64,000 nucleotides of DNA from Marmoricola sp. (GTDB lineage Bacteria > Actinomycetota > Actinomycetes > Propionibacteriales > Nocardioidaceae). Positions within the stretch are counted from its first letter, which is position 1, and every line of letters starts with the position of its first letter. The notes under the pieces were generated by a model. The model ran no database searches and was not told where the DNA came from. It worked only from the letters and a program-made list of their open reading frames with translations. Shown here one piece after another: positions 7,525-15,683 of the stretch. The DNA is taken from contig JAOPYE010000029.1 in NCBI GenBank assembly GCA_025964775.1, forward strand, positions 1 to 64,000. Direction: 5' to 3'. The translations under genes and the position numbers were made by a program.

Positions 7525-8099
7525 GCCAGCTCGCCTGCAGCCTCGAGACCGTGGGTGATCAGGTCTCCGAGTGCCGCGTACGCCGCCGCGTCGCCGAGCC
7601 CGGTCGCTGCTTCGATCCGGCCCTCCGCGATCGCTGACATCACCACGGCGACGGCAGCGCCGACGAACCGCGCGTCGACGGGACGCAGGGCTTGCGAGGC
7701 GACGCCCGACGTCACGATGTCCTGGACCCGCTGGGCCGCGCGCTCGGTGTTCTCGACGTAGATCGCCCGCGCCGGCGGGTATTCGACGAGGTCGGCGTAG
7801 AACCTCTCGGACGCCGGCGCGAGCTCCTCGGCGACGGCAGCCAGGGAGACGGCCAGCCGTCGCGCGGGGTCCGGCTCGGCCGCGACCCGGGCCTCGATCC
7901 GGCCCTCGGCGCGACGGAAGTACCGTCGTACCGCAGTGACCACGATCTGCTCCTTGCTGGAAGCCACCAGGTAGAGGCTGGATCGTGAGCACCGCAGCCG
8001 AGCGGCCAGGTCACCCATCCCGAAGGCAAGGAAACCCTCGGCCAGGTAGAGCTCGACCAGTGCTTCGAGAAGTTGTTCGCCACGGGCTTCGGGGGCCAT
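7518..8099 (-). CDS. TetR-family transcriptional regulator
   Basis: This protein has 193 residues from ATG 8097-8099. The N-terminal HTH is clear (EGFLAFGMGDLAARLRCSRS then SLYLVASSKEQIV, the DNA-recognition part of TetR proteins), followed by an all-helical ligand-binding half. It is divergent from the acyl-CoA dehydrogenase/MDR operon; the 64-bp gap contains a palindrome that fits a TetR operator. Most likely it represses that operon, and its own gene, in response to an acyl-CoA or a related lipid. The ligand is an inference. Confidence 0.88.
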   Translation of the reverse strand: MAPEARGEQLLEALVELYLAEGFLAFGMGDLAARLRCSRSSLYLVASSKEQIVVTAVRRYFRRAEGRIEARVAAEPDPARRLAVSLAAVAEELAPASERFYADLVEYPPARAIYVENTERAAQRVQDIVTSGVASQALRPVDARFVGAAVAVVMSAIAEGRIEAATGLGDAAAYAALGDLITHGLEAAGELAQ

Positions 8100-8104
8100 G
8101 GCAG

Positions 8105-8133
8105 CACAGTACCAATCAACGTACTGTGGTACT
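8105..8133. promoter_or_regulatory. putative TetR operator
   Basis: CACAGTAC (8105-8112) and GTACTGTG (8121-8128) form a perfect 8-bp inverted repeat with an 8-base spacer. A second overlapping dyad uses AGTACC (8108-8113) and GGTACT (8128-8133). It begins 6 bases upstream of the TetR start codon and 31 bases upstream of the acyl-CoA dehydrogenase start, so one dimer could block both promoters. Confidence 0.65.
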
Positions 8134-8163
8134 AGTCCTGTTACTCCGCAACAGAAGGTTCCG

Positions 8164-9333
8164 ATGACTGCACGACGCGTCCTGCCCACTGACGAGGCCA
8201 CCGACCTGCTCAAGCTGGTCCGGGACCTGGCCACTCGCGAGCTGCTGCCCCTGGCGGCGACCGCCGAGCGCAACCAGGCCTTTCCCCGGGAGACCTTCCG
8301 CCTGCTCGGACGTTCGGGTCTGCTCGGACTCCCCTACCCGGAGGAGTACGGCGGGAGCGGGCTGCCCTACGAGGTCTACCTGCAGGTGCTCGAAGAGATC
8401 GGCTCGGTCTGGTCGAGCGTCGGCGTGGGCGTCAGCGTGCACGCGCTCTCCTGCTTCGGACTGGCCACGGCCGGCACCGACGAGCAGAAGCGCTCCTGGC
8501 TCCCGGACATGCTCGGAGGCGAGCTGCTCGGCGGCTACTGCCTCTCCGAGGCCCACGCCGGCTCCGATCCGGCTGCGATGCGCGCCAGCGCCCGTCGCGA
8601 GGGCGATGAGTACGTCCTGAACGGCGCCAAGGCGTGGACGACCCACGGCGGGCAGGCCGACTTCTACAAGGTGATGGCCCGGACGTCGACCGAGCGCAAC
8701 GGGATCTCGTGCTTCCTGGTCCCCGCCGACACCCCCGGCCTGAGCGCCGATGCCCCCGAGGACAAGATGGGCCTGACCGGCTCGACCACCGCCACGATGC
8801 TGTTCGACAACGTCCGGATCCCGGTCGAGCGCCGGCTGGGCGAGGAAGGCGACGGCCTCAAGATCGCGCTGGCGGGACTGGACTCGGGTCGCCTCGGCAT
8901 CGCCGCCGTCGCCGTCGGCCTGGCCCAGGGCGCGCTCGACAACGCCGTCGCCTACGCCAAGGAGCGGGAGACGTTCGGCAAGCGGATCATCGACCACCAG
9001 GGGCTGGCCTTCGTGCTCGCCGACGCCGAGGCGGCGATCCAGTCGGCACGTGCGACGACCCTGCACGCTGCCAGGCTCAAGGACGCCGGACTGCCCTTCA
9101 GCCGCGAGGCCTCGATCGCCAAGCTGGTCGCCACCGACAACGCCATGAAAGTGACCACCGACGCCGTTCAGGTCCTCGGTGGCTACGGCTACACCAAGGA
9201 CTTCCCGGTCGAGCGCTACATGCGCGAGGCCAAGGTCATGCAGATCTTCGAGGGCACCAACCAGATCCAGCGGATGGTGATCAGCCGGGCGCTCGAGAAC
9301 GACAACCACGGCACGATCACGCGGAGGCCGTAG
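8164..9333 (+). CDS. acyl-CoA dehydrogenase
   Basis: This protein has 389 residues from ATG 8164, with AGAAGG just upstream. The full-length FAD-dependent family architecture is present: helical N-domain, middle beta domain with GYCLSEAHAGSDPAAM and AKAWTTHGG, and a C-terminal helical domain with ERETFGKRI, QVLGGYGYTKDFPVER and IFEGTNQIQR. The catalytic base position (Glu in IFEGTNQIQ) is retained, as in short/medium-chain and branched-chain enzymes. It oxidises an acyl-CoA to the 2-enoyl-CoA and passes electrons to ETF. The next gene starts directly after its stop. The divergent TetR regulator and operator suggest substrate-induced expression. Confidence 0.93.
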   Translation: MTARRVLPTDEATDLLKLVRDLATRELLPLAATAERNQAFPRETFRLLGRSGLLGLPYPEEYGGSGLPYEVYLQVLEEIGSVWSSVGVGVSVHALSCFGLATAGTDEQKRSWLPDMLGGELLGGYCLSEAHAGSDPAAMRASARREGDEYVLNGAKAWTTHGGQADFYKVMARTSTERNGISCFLVPADTPGLSADAPEDKMGLTGSTTATMLFDNVRIPVERRLGEEGDGLKIALAGLDSGRLGIAAVAVGLAQGALDNAVAYAKERETFGKRIIDHQGLAFVLADAEAAIQSARATTLHAARLKDAGLPFSREASIAKLVATDNAMKVTTDAVQVLGGYGYTKDFPVERYMREAKVMQIFEGTNQIQRMVISRALENDNHGTITRRP

Positions 9334-10329
9334 ATGCGAGCCGTGATCCACGAGCGGTACGGACCGCCGGGCCTCCTGCGCGTCGGGGACCTGCCTGATC
9401 CGCAGCCCGGCCCTGGCGAACTCCTGGTCCGGGTCGCCCGCAGCAGCGTGAACCGCACCGATGCCGGGTTCCTGCGTGGGAAGCCGTTCGTGGTCCGGTT
9501 CTACTGCGGACTGCCCCGCCCGCGCCGACCGGTCCTGGGTTGCGAGTTCGCCGGCACGGTCGCAGCACTCGGACCCGGCGTCGAGGACTTCGCCCTCGGC
9601 GATCGGGTCTTCGGGTACGACGACCGGGGAGGTGGGCACGCCGAGCTCAAGGTCATCGGCGCCACGAAGGCACTGGCCCGGATCCCGGACGGCATCACCT
9701 TCGACCAGGCTGCCGCCGGCACCGAGGCAGCGCACTACGCCCTGGCCAACCTTCGGGCCGCCAACGTGCGGCTCGGGACGCGCATCCTGGTGCACGGGGC
9801 CACCGGCGGGATCGGCAGCGCGGCGGTCCAGCTGGCCCGTCATGCCGGAGCCACGATCGTCGCGACCAGCACCACCCGGTACGTCGAACTCGTGCGCTCC
9901 CTCGGTGCGGACCGCGTGATCGACCACGAGACCGAGGACTTCACCCGGTGCGGCGAGACGTTCGACGTGGTCTTCGACGCCGTCGGCAAGAGCACCTTCG
10001 GCGCCTGCCGCGGGCTGCTCAGGCCCGGCGGCCTCTATCTGGCGACCGACCTCGGCCCCGGAGCCCAGAACCCGCTGCTCGCCCTGCTCAGCCCGCTGCT
10101 GCGGATCACCGGCCGGCGTCGGGTCCTGTTCCCGCTGCCCTCCGACGACGCCGGTGCGGTGGCCTTCCTGGCCGAACGGCTCGGCGCCGGTGACTTCGTC
10201 CCGGTCATCGACCGGAGCTACCCGCTCGACGAGGTGGCCGAGGCGTTCCGCTACGTCGAGACCGGGCAGAAGACCGGCAACGTGGTCATCCGGGTCAGCG
10301 GTCCGGATCCTGCGGAGGGTGGAACGTAG
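9334..10329 (+). CDS. MDR-family NAD(P)H-dependent oxidoreductase (quinone oxidoreductase type)
   Basis: This is a 331-residue medium-chain dehydrogenase/reductase. The GroES-like N-domain contains SSVNRTDAGFLRG and GCEFAGTV, with no zinc-binding Cys/His set. The Rossmann domain carries VHGATGGIGSAAVQLARHAG, typical of the NADPH-dependent quinone oxidoreductase and enoyl reductase branch. The ATG follows the stop of the acyl-CoA dehydrogenase with no gap (TAGATG), so the two are co-expressed. A role as enoyl-CoA or enone reductase/quinone reductase connected to the same catabolic route is plausible, but the substrate is unknown. Its last 35 bases overlap the antisense DUF3099 gene. Confidence 0.88.
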   Translation: MRAVIHERYGPPGLLRVGDLPDPQPGPGELLVRVARSSVNRTDAGFLRGKPFVVRFYCGLPRPRRPVLGCEFAGTVAALGPGVEDFALGDRVFGYDDRGGGHAELKVIGATKALARIPDGITFDQAAAGTEAAHYALANLRAANVRLGTRILVHGATGGIGSAAVQLARHAGATIVATSTTRYVELVRSLGADRVIDHETEDFTRCGETFDVVFDAVGKSTFGACRGLLRPGGLYLATDLGPGAQNPLLALLSPLLRITGRRRVLFPLPSDDAGAVAFLAERLGAGDFVPVIDRSYPLDEVAEAFRYVETGQKTGNVVIRVSGPDPAEGGT

Positions 10330-10522
10330 GCGGTTCGGAGTCGCGCATCGCGCCCCAGTTGCCGATGATCACCGCGACCGGCGGGATCAGCGCAGCGAGG
10401 ATGCTCATCCCCACCGCGGCGGGGGTGGACCAGAAGCGCACCACGTTCCAGGCAAGCAGGATCAGGGCGACGCACGTGCCCATCAACCAGAAGTACAGGC
10501 GCCGCGGCAGCGAACGGTCCAT
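10295..10522 (-). CDS. DUF3099 family small membrane protein
   Basis: This is a 75-residue protein with two hydrophobic helices (residues about 10-27 and 35-53). The pattern LYFWLMGTCVALILLAW, then PPVAVIIGNWGA, matches DUF3099, a family restricted to actinobacteria. Its last 12 codons lie antisense to the end of the MDR gene. Function unknown. Confidence 0.8.
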   Translation of the reverse strand: MDRSLPRRLYFWLMGTCVALILLAWNVVRFWSTPAAVGMSILAALIPPVAVIIGNWGAMRDSEPPTFHPPQDPDR

Positions 10523-10531
10523 GTGCTGAAC

Positions 10532-11425
10532 CTACGCGCCGGCACCCATCCAGGCCACCGTGCGCTCGGCGATCTCGACGCCGACGTCCTCCTGCACGAA
10601 GTGGCTGCCGTCGAGCCGGTCGTGCGGCTGGCCGGCGGTGCCGGGGACGTGGTCCAGCAACGCCTTGTCCGCTCGGCCGAGGATCGGGTCGTGGCGGCCG
10701 AAGAGCGTGAGGAACGGCTTGTCCCACTGCCCCAGCGCCGCCCACGCCTCACGGTTGGCCGGTGTTGCCGGGTCGTCAGGGCTGATCGGCACCAGCCGAG
10801 GGAACGCCCGGGCGCCGGCCTTGAACTTCGAGCTCGGGAAGGGTGCGTCGTACGCCGCCCGCTCACCGGCCGACAACGTCCGCCGGGTCCCGGTCGCGAC
10901 GATCCGCCCGATCGGGAGCACCGGTGAGTAGACCGCGAAGTTCTTCCACACCTTGAACGCGATCCCCGGATCGGTGTCACCGGTGGGCAGGAAGCCGTTC
11001 GCCACGACGATCCTGGCGAACCTGTCCGGGTTCTCGGCTGCCAGTCGCAGGCCCAGCAACGAACCCCAGTCCTGGCAGACCAGCGTGATCCCGCGCAGGT
11101 CGAGCGCCTCGACCCACGCGCCCAGCCAGTCCATGTGCCGCTGGTAGGAGTAGTCGTCCAGCCGGGCAGGCTTGTCGGACTTGCCGAAACCGATCAGGTC
11201 AGGAGCCAGCGCGCGCAGGCCGGCGCCGGCGAAGACCGGGATCATCGTGCGGTACAGGTAGCTCCACGTCGGCTCACCGTGCAGCATCAGCACCGGAGCG
11301 CCGTCGGCAGGACCCTCGTCGACGTAGTGCATCCTCAGGTCGTCGGCGACCTCGAGGTAGTGCGGAGCGAACGGGTAGTCCGGCAGCCCGGTGAACCGCG
11401 CGTCGGGGGTACGGAGGGCGTCCAT
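10532..11425 (-). CDS. haloalkane dehalogenase (HLD-I type)
   Basis: This is a 297-residue alpha/beta hydrolase. The nucleophile elbow VCQDWGS gives Asp119 with the halide-stabilising Trp120 directly after it. [11 protein letters not shown] supplies the oxyanion-hole region. The catalytic acid is in FGRHDPILG (Asp246) and the base in GSHFVQED (His275). FKVWKNF in the cap (Trp160) matches the second halide-binding tryptophan of subfamily I. It should hydrolyse a carbon-halogen bond to an alcohol, halide and proton. The flavin hydroxy-acid oxidase gene ends 8 bases upstream on the same strand, so the two form an operon. Natural substrate unknown; some HLD-I members have roles outside pollutant degradation. 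Confidence 0.9.
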   Translation of the reverse strand: MDALRTPDARFTGLPDYPFAPHYLEVADDLRMHYVDEGPADGAPVLMLHGEPTWSYLYRTMIPVFAGAGLRALAPDLIGFGKSDKPARLDDYSYQRHMDWLGAWVEALDLRGITLVCQDWGSLLGLRLAAENPDRFARIVVANGFLPTGDTDPGIAFKVWKNFAVYSPVLPIGRIVATGTRRTLSAGERAAYDAPFPSSKFKAGARAFPRLVPISPDDPATPANREAWAALGQWDKPFLTLFGRHDPILGRADKALLDHVPGTAGQPHDRLDGSHFVQEDVGVEIAERTVAWMGAGA

Positions 11426-11433
11426 GAGAACTC

Positions 11434-12738
11434 CTAGGCAGAGGCGTTGGGAACGAGGGCATCGCGCGTGATCGCGGCCAGGTAGGCCGTTCCCGCCAGC
11501 GCCATGGTGAGGTCGAGCTCGGCGATCACGTTGGCCACCACCTCGGTGACCCCGCGTTCTCCGGCCACTGCCAGTCCGTACATGTACGGCCGCCCGAGCA
11601 GGACGGCATCCGCGCCGAGCGCCAGTGCCGTGAAGACGTCCGCACCCGTGCGGATGCCGCTGTCGAGCAGCACCGTGGGTTCGCTGCCGACGGCCTCGCG
11701 GATCATCACCAGGGCATCGAGCGAGGCGATCGCGTTGTCGACCTGGCGACCGCCGTGGTTGGAGACCACGATCGCGTCGACCCCCGAGTCGAAGGCCCGC
11801 TTCGCGTCGTCGGGATGCAGGATCCCCTTGAGCACCACGGGCAGCTTCGTGCGTTCGCGCAGGGTCGCCAGGTGGTCCCAGCTCAGGCCGGGGTTGGAGT
11901 AGATGTCGAGGAACGTCTCGACCGCCGCGCGGGGCACGGGTGAGCGCAGGTTGTCGAGGAAGGCGCCCGGGTGGTTCCGGGTCATCGACAGCAACGTCCT
12001 GATCGCACCCAGGGTGACTTCCGTTGCCGCCTTCGTGCCGGCCACACCGGCGGCGGCGATGCGGTCGCGGACGATCTCGGCGAACCGTGGATCCGCGGTG
12101 TACTGGGCGATCCCGAGGCCGCGGCTGAACGGCAGTGAGCCGAGGTTGAGGTCCTGCGGCCGCCAGCCGAGCAGGGTCGTGTCGAGGGTGACGACGAGCG
12201 CACCAGCCCCGATCGCCTCGGCCCTCGAGATCATGCTGTCGACCAGGGCTTCGTCGGTGCTCCAGTACAGCTGGACCCAGCGAGGCGCGTCGCCCATCGC
12301 GGCGGCGCACTCCTCCATCGGGTTGCAGCCCTGGTTGGAGAAGACGTACGGCACCCCGTTGGCGGCCGCACCCCGCGCGATCTTCACGTCGCTGTCCTCG
12401 GCCATCAGCGCGCCGGCACCGACGGGGGCGAGCAGCACCGGTGCGGGCAGGTGGGTGCCGAGCAGGTCGAGGGACAGGTCGCGCGTGGTGTTGCCGTGCG
12501 CCATCCGCGGCACGATCGCCCAGCGGTCGAACGCGGCCCGGTTGTTGCGCATCGTCCGGCCTTCGCCGGCTCCCCCGGCGACGTACGCCCACGCTGTCGG
12601 GGTGCTGGCCTGCCGGGCGCGGGCCTCGAGGGTGGCGAAGTCGGTCGGCACCGCGGGAACTCGTCCGAAGACGCCCTCGCGGTAGATGCTCTCCTGGCGG
12701 ATGCGGCCAGGGCCCTTGGCCGGGATCTCAGTGCTCAC
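11434..12738 (-). CDS. FMN-dependent alpha-hydroxy-acid oxidase (lactate 2-monooxygenase-like)
   Basis: This protein has 434 residues from the GTG at 12736-12738, where the family N-terminus begins ([17 protein letters not shown]). It is a TIM-barrel FMN enzyme of the lactate monooxygenase/lactate oxidase/glycolate oxidase family: [15 protein letters not shown] with the catalytic-site Tyr, the barrel lysine in LPVVLKGI, and [12 protein letters not shown] with the catalytic His and substrate-binding Arg, then DSGIRTG for the FMN phosphate. The AGGAG-GRTM form and the length fit lactate 2-monooxygenase-like proteins best. It oxidises an L-2-hydroxy acid with oxygen. It is likely transcribed with the dehalogenase, where a hydroxylated product could be its substrate (inference). 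Confidence 0.85.
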   Translation of the reverse strand: MSTEIPAKGPGRIRQESIYREGVFGRVPAVPTDFATLEARARQASTPTAWAYVAGGAGEGRTMRNNRAAFDRWAIVPRMAHGNTTRDLSLDLLGTHLPAPVLLAPVGAGALMAEDSDVKIARGAAANGVPYVFSNQGCNPMEECAAAMGDAPRWVQLYWSTDEALVDSMISRAEAIGAGALVVTLDTTLLGWRPQDLNLGSLPFSRGLGIAQYTADPRFAEIVRDRIAAAGVAGTKAATEVTLGAIRTLLSMTRNHPGAFLDNLRSPVPRAAVETFLDIYSNPGLSWDHLATLRERTKLPVVLKGILHPDDAKRAFDSGVDAIVVSNHGGRQVDNAIASLDALVMIREAVGSEPTVLLDSGIRTGADVFTALALGADAVLLGRPYMYGLAVAGERGVTEVVANVIAELDLTMALAGTAYLAAITRDALVPNASA

Positions 12739-12760
12739 AGGGGTGAGCGTAGGGCGTCGA

Positions 12761-13051
12761 TCAGGCGGTGTCGTGGGCGCCGATGGCGATGATCTCGCAG
12801 GCCACGCTGAGCTGGACGTGGAGGACCGGCGACATCTCAGGGGCACCGAGCGACAGCAGCAGGGCGGCCGAGCTGCGGGCGCGCTGACCGACGTGCCCGT
12901 CGGGAAGGTTCCGGCTCAGCGTCCAGCTGAAGGCGATCGCCTCGGAGCAGAGCTGGGCGACCCAGGCGCGGTCGGTCCCGGTGCGCAGCAGGCGGTCGTC
13001 GAGGTCCTCGACCAGCGCCCCGATCAGCGCCGTTGCGGGAAGTGCGTTCAT
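12761..13051 (-). CDS. small conserved hypothetical protein
   Basis: This is a 96-residue soluble protein with no signal peptide. It is mostly helical by composition, with the segments ALVEDLDDRLLRTG and QLCSEAIAFSWTLSR. Codon use matches the neighbours and it sits 22 bases upstream of the hydroxy-acid oxidase start on the same strand, so it may be the first gene of that operon. No family recognised. Confidence 0.55.
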   Translation of the reverse strand: MNALPATALIGALVEDLDDRLLRTGTDRAWVAQLCSEAIAFSWTLSRNLPDGHVGQRARSSAALLLSLGAPEMSPVLHVQLSVACEIIAIGAHDTA

Positions 13052-13106
13052 GTCCTCATCAACGAGAACGGGGCCTATTTGTTACGAATGCCGCAAAGGA
13101 CGTGGC

Positions 13107-13397
13107 TCACACCTCGCGGACCTCGACGCCTCTCCAGAACGCCACCCGGCCGGCGACCATCATCGCCTCGGGCAGCGGTTCCGGGTAGTACCAGGCAGCG
13201 TCCGCGTTGGTCTCACCGTCGACCGTCACCGAGTAGTACGACGCCGTGCCCTTCCACGGGCACAGGGTGTGCGTCCCGGTCCCGCTGAAGTGATCCCGGT
13301 TGAGCGACTCTGCCGGGAAGTAGTGGTTGCCCTCGACGACCACCGTGTCCGCGCTGCTGGCGAGGACCGCCCCGTGCCACGTTGCCTCCATCGTCAT
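13107..13397 (-). CDS. DUF427 domain protein
   Basis: This protein has 96 residues from the ATG at 13395-13397. The motifs EATWHGAVLASS, VVVEGNHYFP, TLCPWKGTASYYSV and AWYYPEPL are characteristic of DUF427, a small beta-rich domain. The conserved CPWKG..YY motif is complete. Its biochemical role is not established. It is divergent from the cytochrome P450 gene with a 40-bp gap, so the promoters overlap and related use is possible. Confidence 0.9.
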   Translation of the reverse strand: MTMEATWHGAVLASSADTVVVEGNHYFPAESLNRDHFSGTGTHTLCPWKGTASYYSVTVDGETNADAAWYYPEPLPEAMMVAGRVAFWRGVEVREV

Positions 13398-13437
13398 GAC
13401 GACATTCCTACCGTGCGGGTCCAAGGCGCGTGACACG

Positions 13438-14727
13438 ATGCCGCTCGTGCCGCGCAACGCCATCAGCCCGATGCCCCCGCTGGCCGAGGGCATCGGCCTC
13501 CCGTGGGACGTCCCGGTCGACGACGCGGTCGCCGAGATCGCCCGGGCCCGCGCAGTCCACGGCGACACCTTCGTGGTCGAGAGCGGTCGGGACCGGTACC
13601 TGTTCACGTTCTCGGCGACCGGCGTCGAGTCCTTCTACGCACTCGCCGAGGACAAGGCGAGCAAGGGAGTCGCGGACTACCTGATGCTGCGGCGCAAGCT
13701 CCCCGACGAGATCTTCGACGGCAGGCGCACCTTGCCCGGATCGCTGTTCCGCAAGGGCGACGTCGCCTCCTACCTGGTCAACCTCGAGCACGCCCTGGCG
13801 GCCACCCGCGCCGAGCTCGGTCCGTCCGGCACGGTCGACGTCTTCGCCCTCACCCGACGGATCGCGCACCGGATGGGCCTCGCGTCCTGGGCCGGACCGG
13901 GGTGTGCCGACGGGGAATCCTTCGAGCGGCTCGTCGTCGCCTTCGACGCCCTCGACGGCGCCGACGCGTTCGTCCACCCCGATGCCATGGCCGCGGTCGC
14001 TGCGTCCGGCAAGGCTGCCGAGCACGCGGCGCTCGCCGAGATCACCGAGGTCATCGGTGAGGCCGTCGACCGCCGGCCCGCCACCGATCTGTTCGCCCGG
14101 ATCGTGGCGGCCTGGGACCCCGAGCCGGACCCGGTACGACGGGCAGGGGTCGCCTGGGACGTCGCGCTGATCCACATCGCCTCGATGTCGAACCTGGCCT
14201 CGGCGCTCGGCTGGGCCCTGGTCGACCTGGTCGAGCACCCGGAGGTCCAGGCCGCCGTCGTCGCCGGTGACCGGGAGCTGGCGGACCGGTGCGCGCTCGA
14301 GTCGACGCGACTGGCCCAGCGCTCGATCATGGGGCGAACGGTGCTCGCTGAGGTCGCCTTCGACGACGGTGACCAGACCTACCTGGTCTCCCCCGGCGCG
14401 ACCATCGCGACGCTGCTGCCGCTGACCAACACCACGGCCGGCCCGGGGCTTGCCGAGTGGCGACCCGAGCGCTGGAACCGCAGCCGCCTCGCGGACACCA
14501 GCATGCTGGCCTCACCGACGCTCGTCACGGCGTTCGGCCACGGCAAGCACTCCTGTACGGCGCAGCCGTTCTCGCTCGCCGCGATGAGCACGGCGGTCAC
14601 CGACCTGCTCGGGACCTACGAGCTACGGGCGGGATGGACGTCGTACCCGCGACCGGTCCCGGCGCAGATCGGCGGCGTCGCACGCGCCGACGGCCCCTGC
14701 CCCCTGGACTACGCAACGCGGCACTGA
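13438..14727 (+). CDS. atypical cytochrome P450
   Basis: This protein has 429 residues from ATG 13438; a GTG three codons later is possible. The heme-thiolate loop is FGHGKHSCTAQPF (Cys373), in which the usual glycine two residues after the cysteine is alanine. ExxR is present as ESTR (Glu288-Arg291), and the WRPERW segment fits the 'PERF' region. The I-helix lacks the acid-alcohol pair: IHIASMSNLASALGW stands where AGxDT is expected. This matches P450s that do not use classical O2 activation (peroxygenase, isomerase or CYP7/8-like types). Redox partner genes are not adjacent. The P450 fold is certain; chemistry is open. Confidence 0.85.
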   Translation: MPLVPRNAISPMPPLAEGIGLPWDVPVDDAVAEIARARAVHGDTFVVESGRDRYLFTFSATGVESFYALAEDKASKGVADYLMLRRKLPDEIFDGRRTLPGSLFRKGDVASYLVNLEHALAATRAELGPSGTVDVFALTRRIAHRMGLASWAGPGCADGESFERLVVAFDALDGADAFVHPDAMAAVAASGKAAEHAALAEITEVIGEAVDRRPATDLFARIVAAWDPEPDPVRRAGVAWDVALIHIASMSNLASALGWALVDLVEHPEVQAAVVAGDRELADRCALESTRLAQRSIMGRTVLAEVAFDDGDQTYLVSPGATIATLLPLTNTTAGPGLAEWRPERWNRSRLADTSMLASPTLVTAFGHGKHSCTAQPFSLAAMSTAVTDLLGTYELRAGWTSYPRPVPAQIGGVARADGPCPLDYATRH

Positions 14728-14795
14728 GGCCCCAAAGCGGGACGAATCACCGGGACTGCAGACAGCGACGTGCGCCCGGGTCTAGGTTGCCTGCC

Positions 14796-15212
14796 ATGAG
14801 GTTGCACCGCGACGCCAAGGCCGAACTGATCCGGTCTCTCCCGCTGTTCGCCGACTGCACGTCGGCCGAGGTCAACGCGGTGGCCGCCATCGCCACCGAG
14901 ATCGACCTGCGCGAGGGCCGGGTCCTGGCCACCGAAGGTGCCGACGGCCAGGAATTCGTGGTGATGATCGAGGGCTCCGCCACGGTCACCCAGGGGGACG
15001 AGGTCATCGCCACCATGAAGGCCGGTGACTTCTTCGGGGAGATCGCCCTGCTCAAGGGCATCCCGCGGACCGCCAGCGTCGTGGCCACCTCGGCCGTGCA
15101 CGCGCTGGTGATCGAGGGGCACGCGTTCCGTCACCTCATCGTCGACTCGCCGGACATCCGCGACAAGGTCGAGCGCGCCCTGGCCGAACGGACCGACGAC
15201 CCGGTCGCCTGA
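14796..15212 (+). CDS. cyclic nucleotide-binding domain protein
   Basis: This is a 138-residue protein consisting of one cNMP-binding domain. LIRSLPLFADCTSAEVNAVA is the usual entry helix; the beta roll and the phosphate-binding cassette KAGDFFGEIALLKGIPRTASV carry the conserved Gly-Glu and Arg that bind cAMP or cGMP. No HTH or effector domain follows, so it is a stand-alone sensor module that probably acts on a partner protein. A perfect dyad lies 18 bases after its stop, upstream of the cupin gene. Confidence 0.88.
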   Translation: MRLHRDAKAELIRSLPLFADCTSAEVNAVAAIATEIDLREGRVLATEGADGQEFVVMIEGSATVTQGDEVIATMKAGDFFGEIALLKGIPRTASVVATSAVHALVIEGHAFRHLIVDSPDIRDKVERALAERTDDPVA

Positions 15213-15230
15213 TCGCTCGTTGTTCACGAT

Positions 15231-15247
15231 GTGACGCCGGGCGTCAC
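15231..15247. promoter_or_regulatory. perfect inverted repeat upstream of the cupin operon
   Basis: GTGACGCC (15231-15238), one base, and GGCGTCAC (15240-15247) form a perfect dyad, 44 bases before the cupin start. The outer GTGA/TCAC halves recall Crp-family sites but the spacing is wider than the E. coli consensus. It could instead be a short terminator for the cNMP-domain gene. Confidence 0.45.
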
Positions 15248-15290
15248 GCCTGAGGGGTGACCGCTTCATCCCATCCCCCAGGAGGACATC

Positions 15291-15683
15291 ATGCCCAGCG
15301 CCAACCGCATCTCCACCCCCGTCGCCGTGGACGAGGACGTGATCGAGGGCCGCTATGCCGCCCTCGACCAGTACACCGTCGCGTTCGAGACCTACAAGGC
15401 GGACGTCGACCCGGCGCCGTTGTTCGCGGGCCTGCCCGACGACCGGTGCCAGTGCCCCCACTGGGGCTTCGTCACCAGCGGCCAGATCACGTTCCGCTGG
15501 CCCGACCACGAGGAGACCTACTGCGCCGGGGATGCCTACTTCGCCCCGGCCGGCCACCTGCCCCTGGTCACCGGCGGCAGCACGATCGTCGAGTTCAGCC
15601 CGACCGCCGAGCTCGAGGCGACGATGGCCGTCATCGGCGCGAACATGGCCCAGAACACGACACAGGCGGGTGCATCGGCATGA
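15291..15683 (+). CDS. cupin-fold protein
   Basis: This is a 130-residue protein with a strong AGGAGG site just upstream. The core reads CPHWGFVTSGQITFRW, then AGDAYFAPAGHLP, which is the two-motif cupin barrel with the His of the first motif and an H near the end of the second. The two CQC/PHW residues near the N-terminal edge may bind a metal. The stop overlaps the ATG of the next gene by 4 bases. Likely role: small-molecule binding or a modest enzymatic step shared with the SnoaL-like neighbour. Substrate unknown. Confidence 0.75.
   Translation: MPSANRISTPVAVDEDVIEGRYAALDQYTVAFETYKADVDPAPLFAGLPDDRCQCPHWGFVTSGQITFRWPDHEETYCAGDAYFAPAGHLPLVTGGSTIVEFSPTAELEATMAVIGANMAQNTTQAGASA

Noticed and set aside
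8116..9927. Open frame of about 600 codons antisense to acyl-CoA dehydrogenase and MDR genes
   Set aside because: No recognisable domain, composition typical for antisense frames in GC-rich DNA, and the opposite strand has two full-length enzymes.
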